64,000 nt of DNA from an alpha proteobacterium HIMB114 (GTDB lineage Bacteria; Pseudomonadota; Alphaproteobacteria; Pelagibacterales; Pelagibacteraceae): assembly GCA_000163555.2 (NCBI GenBank), contig ADAC02000001.1, forward strand, positions 930,001-994,000, written 5' to 3'. Below are positions 51,890-63,039 of this stretch, piece after piece. The position numbers and the translations under genes were made by a program. Position 1 is the stretch's first letter. Every line of letters starts with the position of its first letter. The notes beneath the pieces were generated by a model that saw only the letters and a list, made by a program, of their open reading frames with translations, was not told where the DNA came from and did no database searches.

Positions 51890-53151
51890 GAATTAACCCA
51901 GGTAATTTTAATTACTGCTCCAGAATTATTCTTTTTATTTTGAAACATTACCTTTGTATTGCATCTCTCTAGTAAACTTTTCGATATAAATACTCCTAAA
52001 CCCATTCCTTTTTTATTTTTATTAACTTTTTCAGATTTTAAATAAGGTTGACCTAAATTTGAAATTACATCGTCTTGAAATCCTTGGCCGTCATCACTTA
52101 TTGTAATATTGGTATTTTTTTTGTTTTGATCTATTTCTATTTCAATTTGACTTTTCGAAAATTTAATTGCGTTTTCAATAAAATTTCTTATTGCATAACT
52201 TATTTCAGTTTTCTTATTCATTTTTATTCTTTCATTGAGAGATTTATTAATAATATTAATTTCTTTATTAAATTTATTGTCTACTGAAAATACTATCTCA
52301 TTAACTAGTTCTTTTGGTGAAACTTTTGCAATAAATTGATCTTCTTGTTTCTTCTCTGCTATATCCTTTAAAATTGAACTACACCTTGCTGACTGCTCAA
52401 TTAATAAATTAATATCATCTTTTGCTAGGTTGTTTTTAGAGATTTGTTTTTGAAGCTCCTTACTAACAAGTGAAATTGTTGCAAGGGGAGTGGCCAGTTC
52501 ATGTACAGCTGCCGCGGCTATACCACCAACTGAATTAACCACTTTTTCATTTGTAAGCTCTTGCTCTAATTTATTTAATGCTTCAGATCTTATTCTATTG
52601 TCTCTACCCAATTGATACGCATAATTACCTAGGAAAATAATTCCGATACCTAATGATAACCACATTCCAATTTCATAGTATTTTGGAAAATTTAGTGTTT
52701 GATTTTGCGGTGAGGGTAGTGGCATATGATAAAAAGCAATAACAGTGGAAAAAATAATAGAACAAGTAACTATAAATTGACTGCTTCTTCTTGAGAGGTA
52801 AGTGACTGAAATCGTGGTTGGAACTATGATTAAAATTGAAAAGGGGTTTGATAAACCTCCAGTCATGAATAGCAAAATTACTAATTGAACCAAATCATAA
52901 AAAATACTTACAGTGGCAGCAAAATTATCAATTGTTAAGAATTTTTTTTTGTTAACCTCTAAATAGGCATTTATAATCGCTGAAAGAAAAATTAATACTA
53001 AAGCAATATAGTAAGGAAATTCAAATTTAAGGCCGTAGTAAACAAATGATACTGTAAAGAACTGACCTAATATAGCTATCCATCTTATATTAATAAGGGT
53101 CTCTAAAGTTATTCTCAGGTCTTTTGAATTAATTCGATCTTTAACAAACAT
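51871..53151 (-). CDS. regB: Redox sensor histidine kinase RegB/PrrB
   Basis: The 426-residue kinase has six membrane helices with the quinone-sensing motif GGLSNPF at 98-104, the phosphorylated His217 in AAAVHELATPLATIS, and the redox-active cysteine at about 257 (QSARCSSILKDIA). N and G boxes follow (FIENAIKFS, SDDGQGF, GMGLGVFISK). All marks of RegB are kept, so it should sense ubiquinone and redox state and signal to RegA at 48032-48595. Unlike most alphaproteobacteria, it is not next to regA; the polyamine operon lies between. It starts just before gyrB ends (2-base gap). Confidence 0.92.
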   Translation of the reverse strand: MFVKDRINSKDLRITLETLINIRWIAILGQFFTVSFVYYGLKFEFPYYIALVLIFLSAIINAYLEVNKKKFLTIDNFAATVSIFYDLVQLVILLFMTGGLSNPFSILIIVPTTISVTYLSRRSSQFIVTCSIIFSTVIAFYHMPLPSPQNQTLNFPKYYEIGMWLSLGIGIIFLGNYAYQLGRDNRIRSEALNKLEQELTNEKVVNSVGGIAAAAVHELATPLATISLVSKELQKQISKNNLAKDDINLLIEQSARCSSILKDIAEKKQEDQFIAKVSPKELVNEIVFSVDNKFNKEINIINKSLNERIKMNKKTEISYAIRNFIENAIKFSKSQIEIEIDQNKKNTNITISDDGQGFQDDVISNLGQPYLKSEKVNKNKKGMGLGVFISKSLLERCNTKVMFQNKKNNSGAVIKITWVNSQMANL

Positions 53152-53153
53152 GC

Positions 53154-55661
<2,508 letters not shown>

Positions 55662-55728
55662 TTAATTTTTTTTGATTAAAACGAACTTTTATTTATAACA
55701 TTTTTACTCTTAAAAATGGAGGTATAGA

Positions 55729-56820
55729 TTACTCTAAATGTATAAAAAACCCTTTATTTTCAATAGCTTGGAATAGATTCTTGCTCGTTCCTGTATACCA
55801 AATTTGAGTGCCAAATTTTTCAATTTCCGTGACAAGCCTCCCGAAGTTTTGATCATCAATATGTGAAGTGGCTTCGTCTAATAAAAGAATAAAATCTTTT
55901 TTTTCTATTTTTAATTTCCAACAATTGGCAAGAATAATAGTTAATAGTGAAGATTTTTGTTCTCCTGTTGAACAAGCGTCTGTGTTTCGATTTTTGATTT
56001 TGTCGAAAAAAAAAATCTGATCTTTATTGATACCAAAATTTGTCCTCTTAGTAATCTCATCTAGTTCGCGGTTAGATTTCAATTTTTCAAAAAAAATCTC
56101 TATTTTTATTTTTTTTTCATTTAGATCTTCAAATAGATCATTGTTATATTTAATATTAATTTCTCTGAAATTTTTTAATTTATCTGAAATAATTTTATTA
56201 ATTTTGTTTGCATAGTTCCTTCTCATTAAAAAAATTTCATAAATATTCTCTGCTAATCTCTTTTCTATGATATCAAGCCATTTTTCGTCTTTTGTATTTT
56301 TTAGAATTTGTAGCCTTTCTGCTATATTTTTTTTGTAACTTGATACTGATAAATTGAAATTTTTTTCGTTCTGTGAGATTAATTTATCTATAAAATCTCT
56401 TTTTATAGATTGTCCTTCATACATAATTTTATCCATATATGGTGATAACCAGATGAAACTTAAAATTTCTTTTATTTTGGGGAGTGATATTTTTTTTTCT
56501 TCTAAAAAAAAGGTTTTTTTTAAATTTTCTTGATCTTTAGTTATTTTGAAAGAAAAATTAAATTGATTAGAATTCGATAAAATTTTTGCTTGTATGTTTG
56601 TATCAATAATATTTGTTTCTTGTTCTGGTAACAACTTATCTAAAGTATCACCTCTTAATCCTTTTGAATTAGAAAAAAAAGATAAACTCTCTATTAAATT
56701 AGTCTTTCCAACGCCATTATCTCCATAAATAATTATGTGCTGATAATCTTTACTAATTTCTAAATTATATTGTTTATGAGATTTAAAATTTTTAATATTT
56801 ATTTTTGTTACACTTGCCAT
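55729..56820 (-). CDS. recF: DNA replication and repair protein RecF
   Basis: The 363-residue protein has a Walker A motif GDNGVGKTNLIESL near residue 33, the SLFSPYMDKIMYEGQSIKRDFID region, the signature-like STGEQKSSLL motif and Walker B LLLDEATSHID near the C terminus, the SMC-like ABC layout of RecF. It helps load RecA at gaps behind stalled forks. It is in the conserved order dnaA-dnaN-recF-gyrB, 10 bases after dnaN. Confidence 0.92.
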   Translation of the reverse strand: MASVTKINIKNFKSHKQYNLEISKDYQHIIIYGDNGVGKTNLIESLSFFSNSKGLRGDTLDKLLPEQETNIIDTNIQAKILSNSNQFNFSFKITKDQENLKKTFFLEEKKISLPKIKEILSFIWLSPYMDKIMYEGQSIKRDFIDKLISQNEKNFNLSVSSYKKNIAERLQILKNTKDEKWLDIIEKRLAENIYEIFLMRRNYANKINKIISDKLKNFREINIKYNNDLFEDLNEKKIKIEIFFEKLKSNRELDEITKRTNFGINKDQIFFFDKIKNRNTDACSTGEQKSSLLTIILANCWKLKIEKKDFILLLDEATSHIDDQNFGRLVTEIEKFGTQIWYTGTSKNLFQAIENKGFFIHLE

Positions 56821-56830
56821 TAAATACTTA

Positions 56831-57940
56831 TTAAATTACACGCATTGGCATAACAATGTAAGTACTAAGGGGATCGCTTTCATCTTTGACTTGTATAGGT
56901 GAAGTTGCATCTTTTAACATTAGGACAATATCTTTACTCTCTAAAACATTTGCAACATCGATTAAATATGTCGAATTGAAACCAATCTCTAAATGCTCCC
57001 CTTGATATTGAGTTTGCACTTCTTCAATACCATCTCCAGAAATAGCATCATTTATTAAAAACTTCATCAACCCTTTATCCAAAGATATTTTGATGACTCC
57101 TTTTCTATCTGAAGATAACGATTTCAGTCGATCTAAAGCGCTTATAAATTCTTCGACGTTTGATTTTGCGGCTATACGTTCATCTTTTGGTATAACCTTC
57201 TCATAATCTGGAAATTTTCCATCGATCACCTTTGAAATTAAAACAATATCTTTATACAAAAATTTAATCTTAGATTTTGTAGATAAAATTTTAAGATTGA
57301 TAGAATCTTCATCAATTATTGTAAGTAATTCAAATACAGTTTTTTTAGGTAAGATTACTGATTGAAAATTGTCTGCGCCCTTTATTTCTGTCGCTGACTT
57401 GCTAAGTCTATGACCGTCTGTTGCAACCGCAATTAATTTATTTTCTCCATCCTTTTTATCTAAATAAACTCCATTTAAATAATGTCTTGTCTCATCATTA
57501 GAGATGGAAAATTTTGTTTTATTTATTATTTTTAAAAATTCAAAAGATGGTATTTCTAAATACTGTTCATCCATATTATCTTCTAATATTGGAAACTCGT
57601 CAGGAGATATGCATGTTAAATTAAAGTCAGATTTGCCAGATATTAATTTTAATCTATTATTTTCCTTTAATGACAAATGTAGTGAGGATCCGGTTTTAAG
57701 TTTTCTAACGATGTCATAAATTACCTGTGCCGTTGTTGTTGTTGATCCTTCTTTTATCGTCTGACATGTAAGCTTTTCCGTAATAATAATATCTAAATCT
57801 GTGGCCGTTAGCTTTAAAAATCCATCATGAGCTTCTATTAAGACATTACCCAAAATTGGTAATGTATTTTTTTTTTCAACAACACCTTGTACATGTGCCA
57901 GAGATTTTAATAAAACATCTCTGTCAATTTTAAATTCCAT
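56831..57940 (-). CDS. dnaN: DNA polymerase III beta subunit (sliding clamp)
   Basis: The 369-residue protein begins MEFKIDRDVLLKSLAHVQGVVEKK and has LPILGNVLIEA, the three-domain repeated fold with RHYLNGVYL, ATDGHRLSKS, and the C terminal IVMPMRV ending. It forms the dimeric clamp that keeps polymerase III on DNA. It starts one base after dnaA on the same strand, so the two are probably cotranscribed. Confidence 0.96.
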   Translation of the reverse strand: MEFKIDRDVLLKSLAHVQGVVEKKNTLPILGNVLIEAHDGFLKLTATDLDIIITEKLTCQTIKEGSTTTTAQVIYDIVRKLKTGSSLHLSLKENNRLKLISGKSDFNLTCISPDEFPILEDNMDEQYLEIPSFEFLKIINKTKFSISNDETRHYLNGVYLDKKDGENKLIAVATDGHRLSKSATEIKGADNFQSVILPKKTVFELLTIIDEDSINLKILSTKSKIKFLYKDIVLISKVIDGKFPDYEKVIPKDERIAAKSNVEEFISALDRLKSLSSDRKGVIKISLDKGLMKFLINDAISGDGIEEVQTQYQGEHLEIGFNSTYLIDVANVLESKDIVLMLKDATSPIQVKDESDPLSTYIVMPMRVI

Positions 57941-57941
57941 T

Positions 57942-59330
57942 TTATCTCTTGATTATTCTGTCCGTAATACTTTGTACTTCATGCTCGAATTGACGATCTT
58001 TTGACATCAATTCTTCTATTTTTTTTATTGCATGTATTACAGTAGTATGGTCCCTACCAGTGAATTTTCTGCCTATTTCAGGCAGTGATTTTGTTGTTAA
58101 TTTTTTTGATAAATACATCGCTATTTGTCTTGGTCTAGCGATATGCCTTGATCTTCTTGCAGATAAAAAATCATTCATTGATAAATTATAATAAGCAACA
58201 ACAATTTTTTGTATATCTTCAATACTTATAACTGATTGCATATTGTTAAGAAGATCTTTCAAAATAAGTTTTGCATCTTGCAAAGTCGGTGTTTTATTTT
58301 GAATTCTAGCTGATGCTATAACTCTATTTAATACACCAAGCATGTCTCTAACACTTGATTTAAATTCATTCGATATAAATGATAATATTTCATCGTTTAT
58401 TAGTATCTCGTTACCAAAATGATTTTTCTCGGCTAGACATCTCTTTTTTAATATTTCAAGTCTTAAGCCAATATCAGGTGGCTGAACATCAACAACTAAG
58501 CCCCCTGATAATCTTGATTTTATTCTGTCTTGAATACGATCTAGTTCATTTGGTGATCTATCACATGAAATCACAACTTGAGACTGATTTTCTAACAAAC
58601 TATTAAATGTATAGAAAAACTCTTCTTGCGTTACTTCTTTACCACTAATGAATTGGATATCGTCTAATATAAGTACATCAGCGTTCCTAAAAATTTCTTT
58701 AAATTTGTGTGTATCTTTATTTTTAATTGATTTTACAAATTGATACATAAATCTTTCAGCTGAAAGATAGATTACCTTTTTATCCATTTGTTTAAGTTGA
58801 TTTCCAATAGCATTTAAAATGTGAGTTTTTCCTAGTCCAACACCGCCATAGATATATAAAGGATTATAATGACCAAGACTTTCTGTAACTCTTTTAGCAG
58901 CTGAAAAAGCTAATTGATTACTTTCGCCCGTTACAAAACTTTCAAAGTTTAATCGAGGATCTATTCTATTAATTCCATAATTTGTATCTTTTAAATCAAT
59001 TATTTTTGTACCTGATCCAAAATCTAAAATATTTGTAGATCTTTTTTCATCAAAGATTTCATTAATTTCAAATTGAATTCTAGATACTGAATTATCAAGT
59101 TTTTGATAATGATCTAAAATTTTATCTGCGTAGTGAGAAACAATCCAATCTCTAACAAATCTTGTTTTAACAACTAAAATTAAAGATGAAAAATCAATAC
59201 CTTTGGCTTCAACATTTTGTATCCAGCTTTTATAAACATCTAAACCGTAAGTTTCTTTCAACTTTTGTTGAACGATTTCCCAGTTTTTTTTAATATCTTC
59301 GTTAATTTGTAGTGCAGATGAACTTTCCAT
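57942..59330 (-). CDS. dnaA: Chromosomal replication initiator DnaA
   Basis: The 462-residue protein has domain I (WEIVQQKLKETYGLDVYKSWI), a linker, AAA+ domain III with Walker A GGVGLGKTHILNAI and Walker B VLILDDIQFI, and the DNA-binding domain IV ending in GRDHTTVIHAIKKIEEL. It melts oriC and starts replication. It lies upstream of dnaN and downstream of a 234-base AT-rich gap that may be the origin. The longer poly-Ser N-terminal linkers of some species are absent. Confidence 0.96.
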   Translation of the reverse strand: MESSSALQINEDIKKNWEIVQQKLKETYGLDVYKSWIQNVEAKGIDFSSLILVVKTRFVRDWIVSHYADKILDHYQKLDNSVSRIQFEINEIFDEKRSTNILDFGSGTKIIDLKDTNYGINRIDPRLNFESFVTGESNQLAFSAAKRVTESLGHYNPLYIYGGVGLGKTHILNAIGNQLKQMDKKVIYLSAERFMYQFVKSIKNKDTHKFKEIFRNADVLILDDIQFISGKEVTQEEFFYTFNSLLENQSQVVISCDRSPNELDRIQDRIKSRLSGGLVVDVQPPDIGLRLEILKKRCLAEKNHFGNEILINDEILSFISNEFKSSVRDMLGVLNRVIASARIQNKTPTLQDAKLILKDLLNNMQSVISIEDIQKIVVAYYNLSMNDFLSARRSRHIARPRQIAMYLSKKLTTKSLPEIGRKFTGRDHTTVIHAIKKIEELMSKDRQFEHEVQSITDRIIKR

Positions 59331-59564
59331 GAGAAAGTCTTTTAATTAAAACAAAATGCGTAAGCAACAAAAAAATTTTTTTTTTTAAAAAAAAATTATA
59401 ACAACTTTAGATTGTGAAAATTATTTTTTTAGAAATTAAATTGTCACACAAAATTTATTAAACACTTTTTGAATTACAAAAAAATTTAAAATTTTTTTGA
59501 TCTGTAAAATGAAATTTTAAAATCTAAAGTTGAATTTTTTTTTAAATTTAAATGAATCTTAAAC
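59331..59564. other. AT-rich gap between dnaA and rpsT; candidate replication origin or dnaA promoter region
   Basis: This 234-base gap is extremely AT-rich, with long A and T runs. A perfect 12-bp inverted repeat (CAACTTTAGATT at 59402-59413 and its complement at 59521-59532) brackets two degenerate DnaA-box-like sequences: 59413-59421 (8 of 9 to the reverse box) and 59440-59448 (7 of 9). It must also carry the dnaA promoter. An origin role is only suggested by position; alphaproteobacterial origins can lie elsewhere. Confidence 0.35.
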
Positions 59565-59828
59565 TTACTTCATCAAAGCAAGCTTTTTTGAAGTTCTAGA
59601 AATTTTTCTTGATGCAGTTTGTCTTCTTATAGAGCCTTTTTTAGATACTTTCATCAACTGTGACTGGAATTTATCAAAAAGCTTTTTGGCCTTAGCTTTA
59701 TCTCCACTGTGGATTGCATTTTCTATCTCAGAAATTGCTGCTTTGTACTTACCGATCCTTATACGATTAATAGCTGTCTTTCTTTTAATGACTTTTGTTT
59801 TTTTTTTAGCTGATGATGTATTTGCCAT
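59565..59828 (-). CDS. rpsT: 30S ribosomal protein S20
   Basis: The 87-residue basic protein matches S20: MANTSSAKKKTKVIKRKTAINR at the start, split as MANTSSAKKK and RKTAINRIRIGKYKAAI, then AKKLFDKFQSQLMKVSKKGSIRRQTASRKISR near the end. It binds 16S rRNA early in assembly. The pairing rpsT-dnaA is common in proteobacteria. A sigma-70-like promoter precedes it. Confidence 0.96.
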   Translation of the reverse strand: MANTSSAKKKTKVIKRKTAINRIRIGKYKAAISEIENAIHSGDKAKAKKLFDKFQSQLMKVSKKGSIRRQTASRKISRTSKKLALMK

Positions 59829-59844
59829 TTTTTTTGATGGGCAG

Positions 59845-59872
59845 TTTATATAGCCTTTTTAATTGTGGTCAA
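59845..59872 (-). promoter_or_regulatory. Sigma-70-type promoter of rpsT
   Basis: TTGACC (59867-59872, minus strand) and TATAAA (59845-59850) are separated by 16 bases, close to the housekeeping consensus. The implied start site is about 10 bases before the rpsT ATG, giving a very short leader. It lies fully in the mutM-rpsT gap. Confidence 0.65.
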
Positions 59873-59874
59873 CA

Positions 59875-60735
59875 CTATGTTTGGCACTTAATACAAAAAA
59901 AAGAAGACCTTCCAGAAGCGATTACACGCCTAATTTTTCCAGTGCACCCAGCTCTTTTACAAGTTTCACCCTCTCTGTCATAAACTTTAAAATTAGCTTG
60001 ATAAGAACCAGTCTTCCCTTCAGAGTTGTGATAATTTTGGATAGTTGAACCACCAGCTTTTATTGCCATTTTCAATACTTTTTTAATGGCAATTATAATT
60101 TTTCTTGTTTCTATATCTTTTAGAAACTTTCCCGGTTTTTGAGGGCTCACACAACTTCTGAATAGAGCCTCATTTACATATATGTTACCTAGGCCTGAAA
60201 CTACAGATTGATTCATTAATAAATTTTTTACAGAAGAATTTGAGTTTCTAATTTTGTTTTTTAAATATTTAAAACTAAAATTTAAACTTAATGGCTCAGG
60301 TCCAAGTGAACTTAAATGTTTTGTGCTTTCAATATTTGTTGATAAAATTTTCTTAATAAATCCAAATTTTCTAATATCGTTATAAATTAAATCAAAACCT
60401 TTGAATGAAAGTTTTAAATGATCATGTTTTTTAATTATTTCGTTTTTAGTGTAAAAACTAGTATCAATTTTATTTTTACCTTTTTTTACAAAATAAAAAC
60501 GGCCTGTCATTCCAAGATGCACTAATAAAATATTTTTATCATTAAAATGAATCAGTAAATACTTTGATCTTCTAATTATTTTTTTTATAATTTTATTTTT
60601 TAAAGATAATAAATTTTGTTTATTTAATTTGTATCGAAGCCTGGGATTTAATATTGTGACATTTTTTACTTTTTTGTGCAAAATCTGTTTGCTTAAGCTT
60701 ATTTTTGTAATCTCAACTTCTGGAAGTTCTGGCAT
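59875..60735 (-). CDS. mutM: Formamidopyrimidine-DNA glycosylase
   Basis: The 286-residue enzyme begins MPELPEVEI, where Pro2 is the catalytic nucleophile and Glu3 its partner, has Lys58 in RRSKYLLIHF, the NQSVVSGLGNIYVNEALF segment and a C-terminal zinc finger (CKRAGC ... FFCIKCQ). It removes 8-oxoguanine and formamidopyrimidines and nicks the strand. The gene is upstream of rpsT on the same strand and is divergent from ubiE across 38 bases. Confidence 0.96.
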   Translation of the reverse strand: MPELPEVEITKISLSKQILHKKVKNVTILNPRLRYKLNKQNLLSLKNKIIKKIIRRSKYLLIHFNDKNILLVHLGMTGRFYFVKKGKNKIDTSFYTKNEIIKKHDHLKLSFKGFDLIYNDIRKFGFIKKILSTNIESTKHLSSLGPEPLSLNFSFKYLKNKIRNSNSSVKNLLMNQSVVSGLGNIYVNEALFRSCVSPQKPGKFLKDIETRKIIIAIKKVLKMAIKAGGSTIQNYHNSEGKTGSYQANFKVYDREGETCKRAGCTGKIRRVIASGRSSFFCIKCQT

Positions 60736-60773
60736 ATAATTTTTTTTTTAATACAATCGTCTTTTAAAGAATT

Positions 60774-61484
60774 ATGAAAAATATTCACCAATATAAAAAT
60801 ACTAGTTTAGTAAATAAAGTATTCGATGGCGCTTTTAAGAAGTACGATATGATGAATGATATCATGTCACTTGGTACCCATAGAATATGGAAGCAACAAT
60901 TTGTGGATACGGTTATATTAGAAAATAACAACACAATAGTTGATATGGCATCAGGAACCGGTGATATTTCAAGATTACTGATCCAAAAAAACAAAAGCAA
61001 AGAAATAATAAGAATTGAGCCAAACTTTAATATGTTAAATCAAAATATTGATGAATTTAAAAGTTACAAAAATATTAAGCATCTTTGTAGTTATGCAGAA
61101 ACAGTACCTCTAAAAAACAATTCTATTGATGCATATCTAATTAGCTTTGGTCTTAGAAATATATCGAAATTAGATATCGCTCTCAAAGAAGCTTTTAGAA
61201 TTTTAAAAAAAGGTGGGGGTTTTTATTGTCTTGAATTTTATAAAGTTAATAAACCGATACTAAGAGAAATTTATAATTTTTACGCTAAATCAATACCTGC
61301 TCTAGGAAAAGTATTTAATCAAGATTCAAAGCCATATGAATATCTCACTAAAAGTATCGAAGATTTTTATTCTCAAAAAGAAATATCAAAAAAATTAAGA
61401 GATGTCGGTTTTAGAAATACTAGCACCAGAGATATATTTGGTGGAATTGCTTCGATACATTATTCTTGGAAGCTAAATGATTAA
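60774..61484 (+). CDS. ubiE: Ubiquinone/menaquinone biosynthesis C-methyltransferase
   Basis: The 236-residue methyltransferase has the UbiE pattern: VFDGAFKKYDMMNDIMSLGTHRIWK at the start, split as VFDGAFKKYDMMND and LGTHRIWK, then the SAM site DMASGTGDISRLL, the SFGLRNISK segment and GGIASIHYSWK at the end. It methylates the quinone ring in the cytoplasm at the inner membrane. It overlaps ubiB by 8 bases, and both serve ubiquinone synthesis. Confidence 0.94.
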   Translation: MKNIHQYKNTSLVNKVFDGAFKKYDMMNDIMSLGTHRIWKQQFVDTVILENNNTIVDMASGTGDISRLLIQKNKSKEIIRIEPNFNMLNQNIDEFKSYKNIKHLCSYAETVPLKNNSIDAYLISFGLRNISKLDIALKEAFRILKKGGGFYCLEFYKVNKPILREIYNFYAKSIPALGKVFNQDSKPYEYLTKSIEDFYSQKEISKKLRDVGFRNTSTRDIFGGIASIHYSWKLND

Positions 61485-63033
61485 AAAAATTTTAATTCTT
61501 CTGAAAATTGGTAGAGCTCTGGCTAAATCTTCAACCTTAGATTATTTTGGTGAATTGTATAAACCAAATTTTTTAATTCGATATTCAATAAAAATTTTCG
61601 GTTTTTCTTCTTTTAAAAAAAAAAGTTTAGACAGCAAAAGTGTTGGCCAAAGATTAGTGTCGGCATTAAAAGAATTGGGCCCAACGTTTATTAAGCTTGG
61701 TCAATTTCTCGGAACAAGACCTGACATTGTTGGTAAAGATCTAGCTAAAGAACTTCAAAGCTTACAAGATGACTTGCCACCCTTTGATATGGAAATAGCA
61801 AAAAAAAGTATAAGTAATGAAATTGGAGAAGAAAAGTACAAACAAATTGAAAATTTAAGCAAACCGATAGCTGCAGCTTCTATAGCGCAAGTTCATTTTG
61901 CAACAATTGAGGGTAAGCAATATGCGATTAAAGTATTAAGACCTGGTATTGAAAAGAAATTCAATGAAGAGTTAGAAGCGTTAATGTTATTTGCTTCAAT
62001 AGTGGAAACAATTTTACCTAAAACAAAAAGACTTAAATTAATTGAAGTAGTTCATTTGCTTAAAGAAATTACTGCCATTGAGATGGATTTAAGATTTGAA
62101 GGATCAGCGGGCAGTGAATTGAAGAAAAATACAAAATCTGATCCAAAATTTAAAGTGCCTGACATTAATTGGGATTTTACATCAAAAAGAGTTTTAACTT
62201 CTGAAAAAGTAGAGGGTATTAGTATAAAAGAATTAGATAAAATTAATGAACTTAAAATTGATAAAAAAGAACTTGCAAAAAATATAATTCAAAATTTCCT
62301 AAGACAAGCTGTCGGGGATGGTTTTTTTCATGGCGACATGCATCAGGGAAATCTTTTTGTAGACTCAGATGGAAACATTATTCCGGTTGACTTTGGAATA
62401 ATGGGTAGATTAGATAAAGATAATCGAAAATATTTAGCTGAAATTTTATATGGATTCATTCAAAGAGATTATGAAAAGGTTGCTGACGTACATTTTATTG
62501 CAGGGCTAGTTCCTTTAGATCAGTCAAAAGATGCTTTTTCTCAAGCACTTAGATCCATTGGAGAGCCTATTTTTGGACAGTCAATTAAAAATATTTCAGC
62601 GGGAAAATTATTAGCGCAACTCTTTGAAATTACAGAACAATTTAACATGGCAACTCAGCCTCAACTTTTACTTTTGCAAAAAACTATGGTTGTGGTTGAA
62701 GGGGTAGCCAGAACACTTGATGAGGATGCAAATATCTGGGAAATATCAAAACCAGTTTTAGAAGGGTGGCTAAAAAAAGAAGTTGGGCCTGAAACAAAGA
62801 TAAATCAAGCTATCAAAACTACATCGCAAGTTATGGATAGGCTACCAGAGCTGCCAGGTATGATGGACAAAGCCTCAAAAGCATTGGAACTGCTTGCCGC
62901 TGGAACAGTGGCATCAAATAATGAGATGGCAAAAAAATTTGAATTTGAAAAATTAAAAATTAAAAATCAACAAAATAAAATAATTATATTTATCTTATTA
63001 GTGGTAATATCATTGTTAGTATTATTTAATTAA
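61477..63033 (+). CDS. ubiB: UbiB/ABC1/ADCK-family ubiquinone biosynthesis protein
   Basis: The 518-residue protein has the UbiB signatures: GPTFIKLGQFLGTRPD with the KxGQ motif, the AAASIAQVHFA loop, the catalytic HGDMHQGNLFV and VDFGIMGRL segments, and two C-terminal membrane helices. It is an atypical kinase/ATPase that supports ubiquinone synthesis by organising lipid intermediates. It follows ubiE with an 8-base overlap; coaBC follows after seven bases. Confidence 0.94.
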   Translation: MIKKILILLKIGRALAKSSTLDYFGELYKPNFLIRYSIKIFGFSSFKKKSLDSKSVGQRLVSALKELGPTFIKLGQFLGTRPDIVGKDLAKELQSLQDDLPPFDMEIAKKSISNEIGEEKYKQIENLSKPIAAASIAQVHFATIEGKQYAIKVLRPGIEKKFNEELEALMLFASIVETILPKTKRLKLIEVVHLLKEITAIEMDLRFEGSAGSELKKNTKSDPKFKVPDINWDFTSKRVLTSEKVEGISIKELDKINELKIDKKELAKNIIQNFLRQAVGDGFFHGDMHQGNLFVDSDGNIIPVDFGIMGRLDKDNRKYLAEILYGFIQRDYEKVADVHFIAGLVPLDQSKDAFSQALRSIGEPIFGQSIKNISAGKLLAQLFEITEQFNMATQPQLLLLQKTMVVVEGVARTLDEDANIWEISKPVLEGWLKKEVGPETKINQAIKTTSQVMDRLPELPGMMDKASKALELLAAGTVASNNEMAKKFEFEKLKIKNQQNKIIIFILLVVISLLVLFN

Positions 63034-63039
63034 GCTCTA

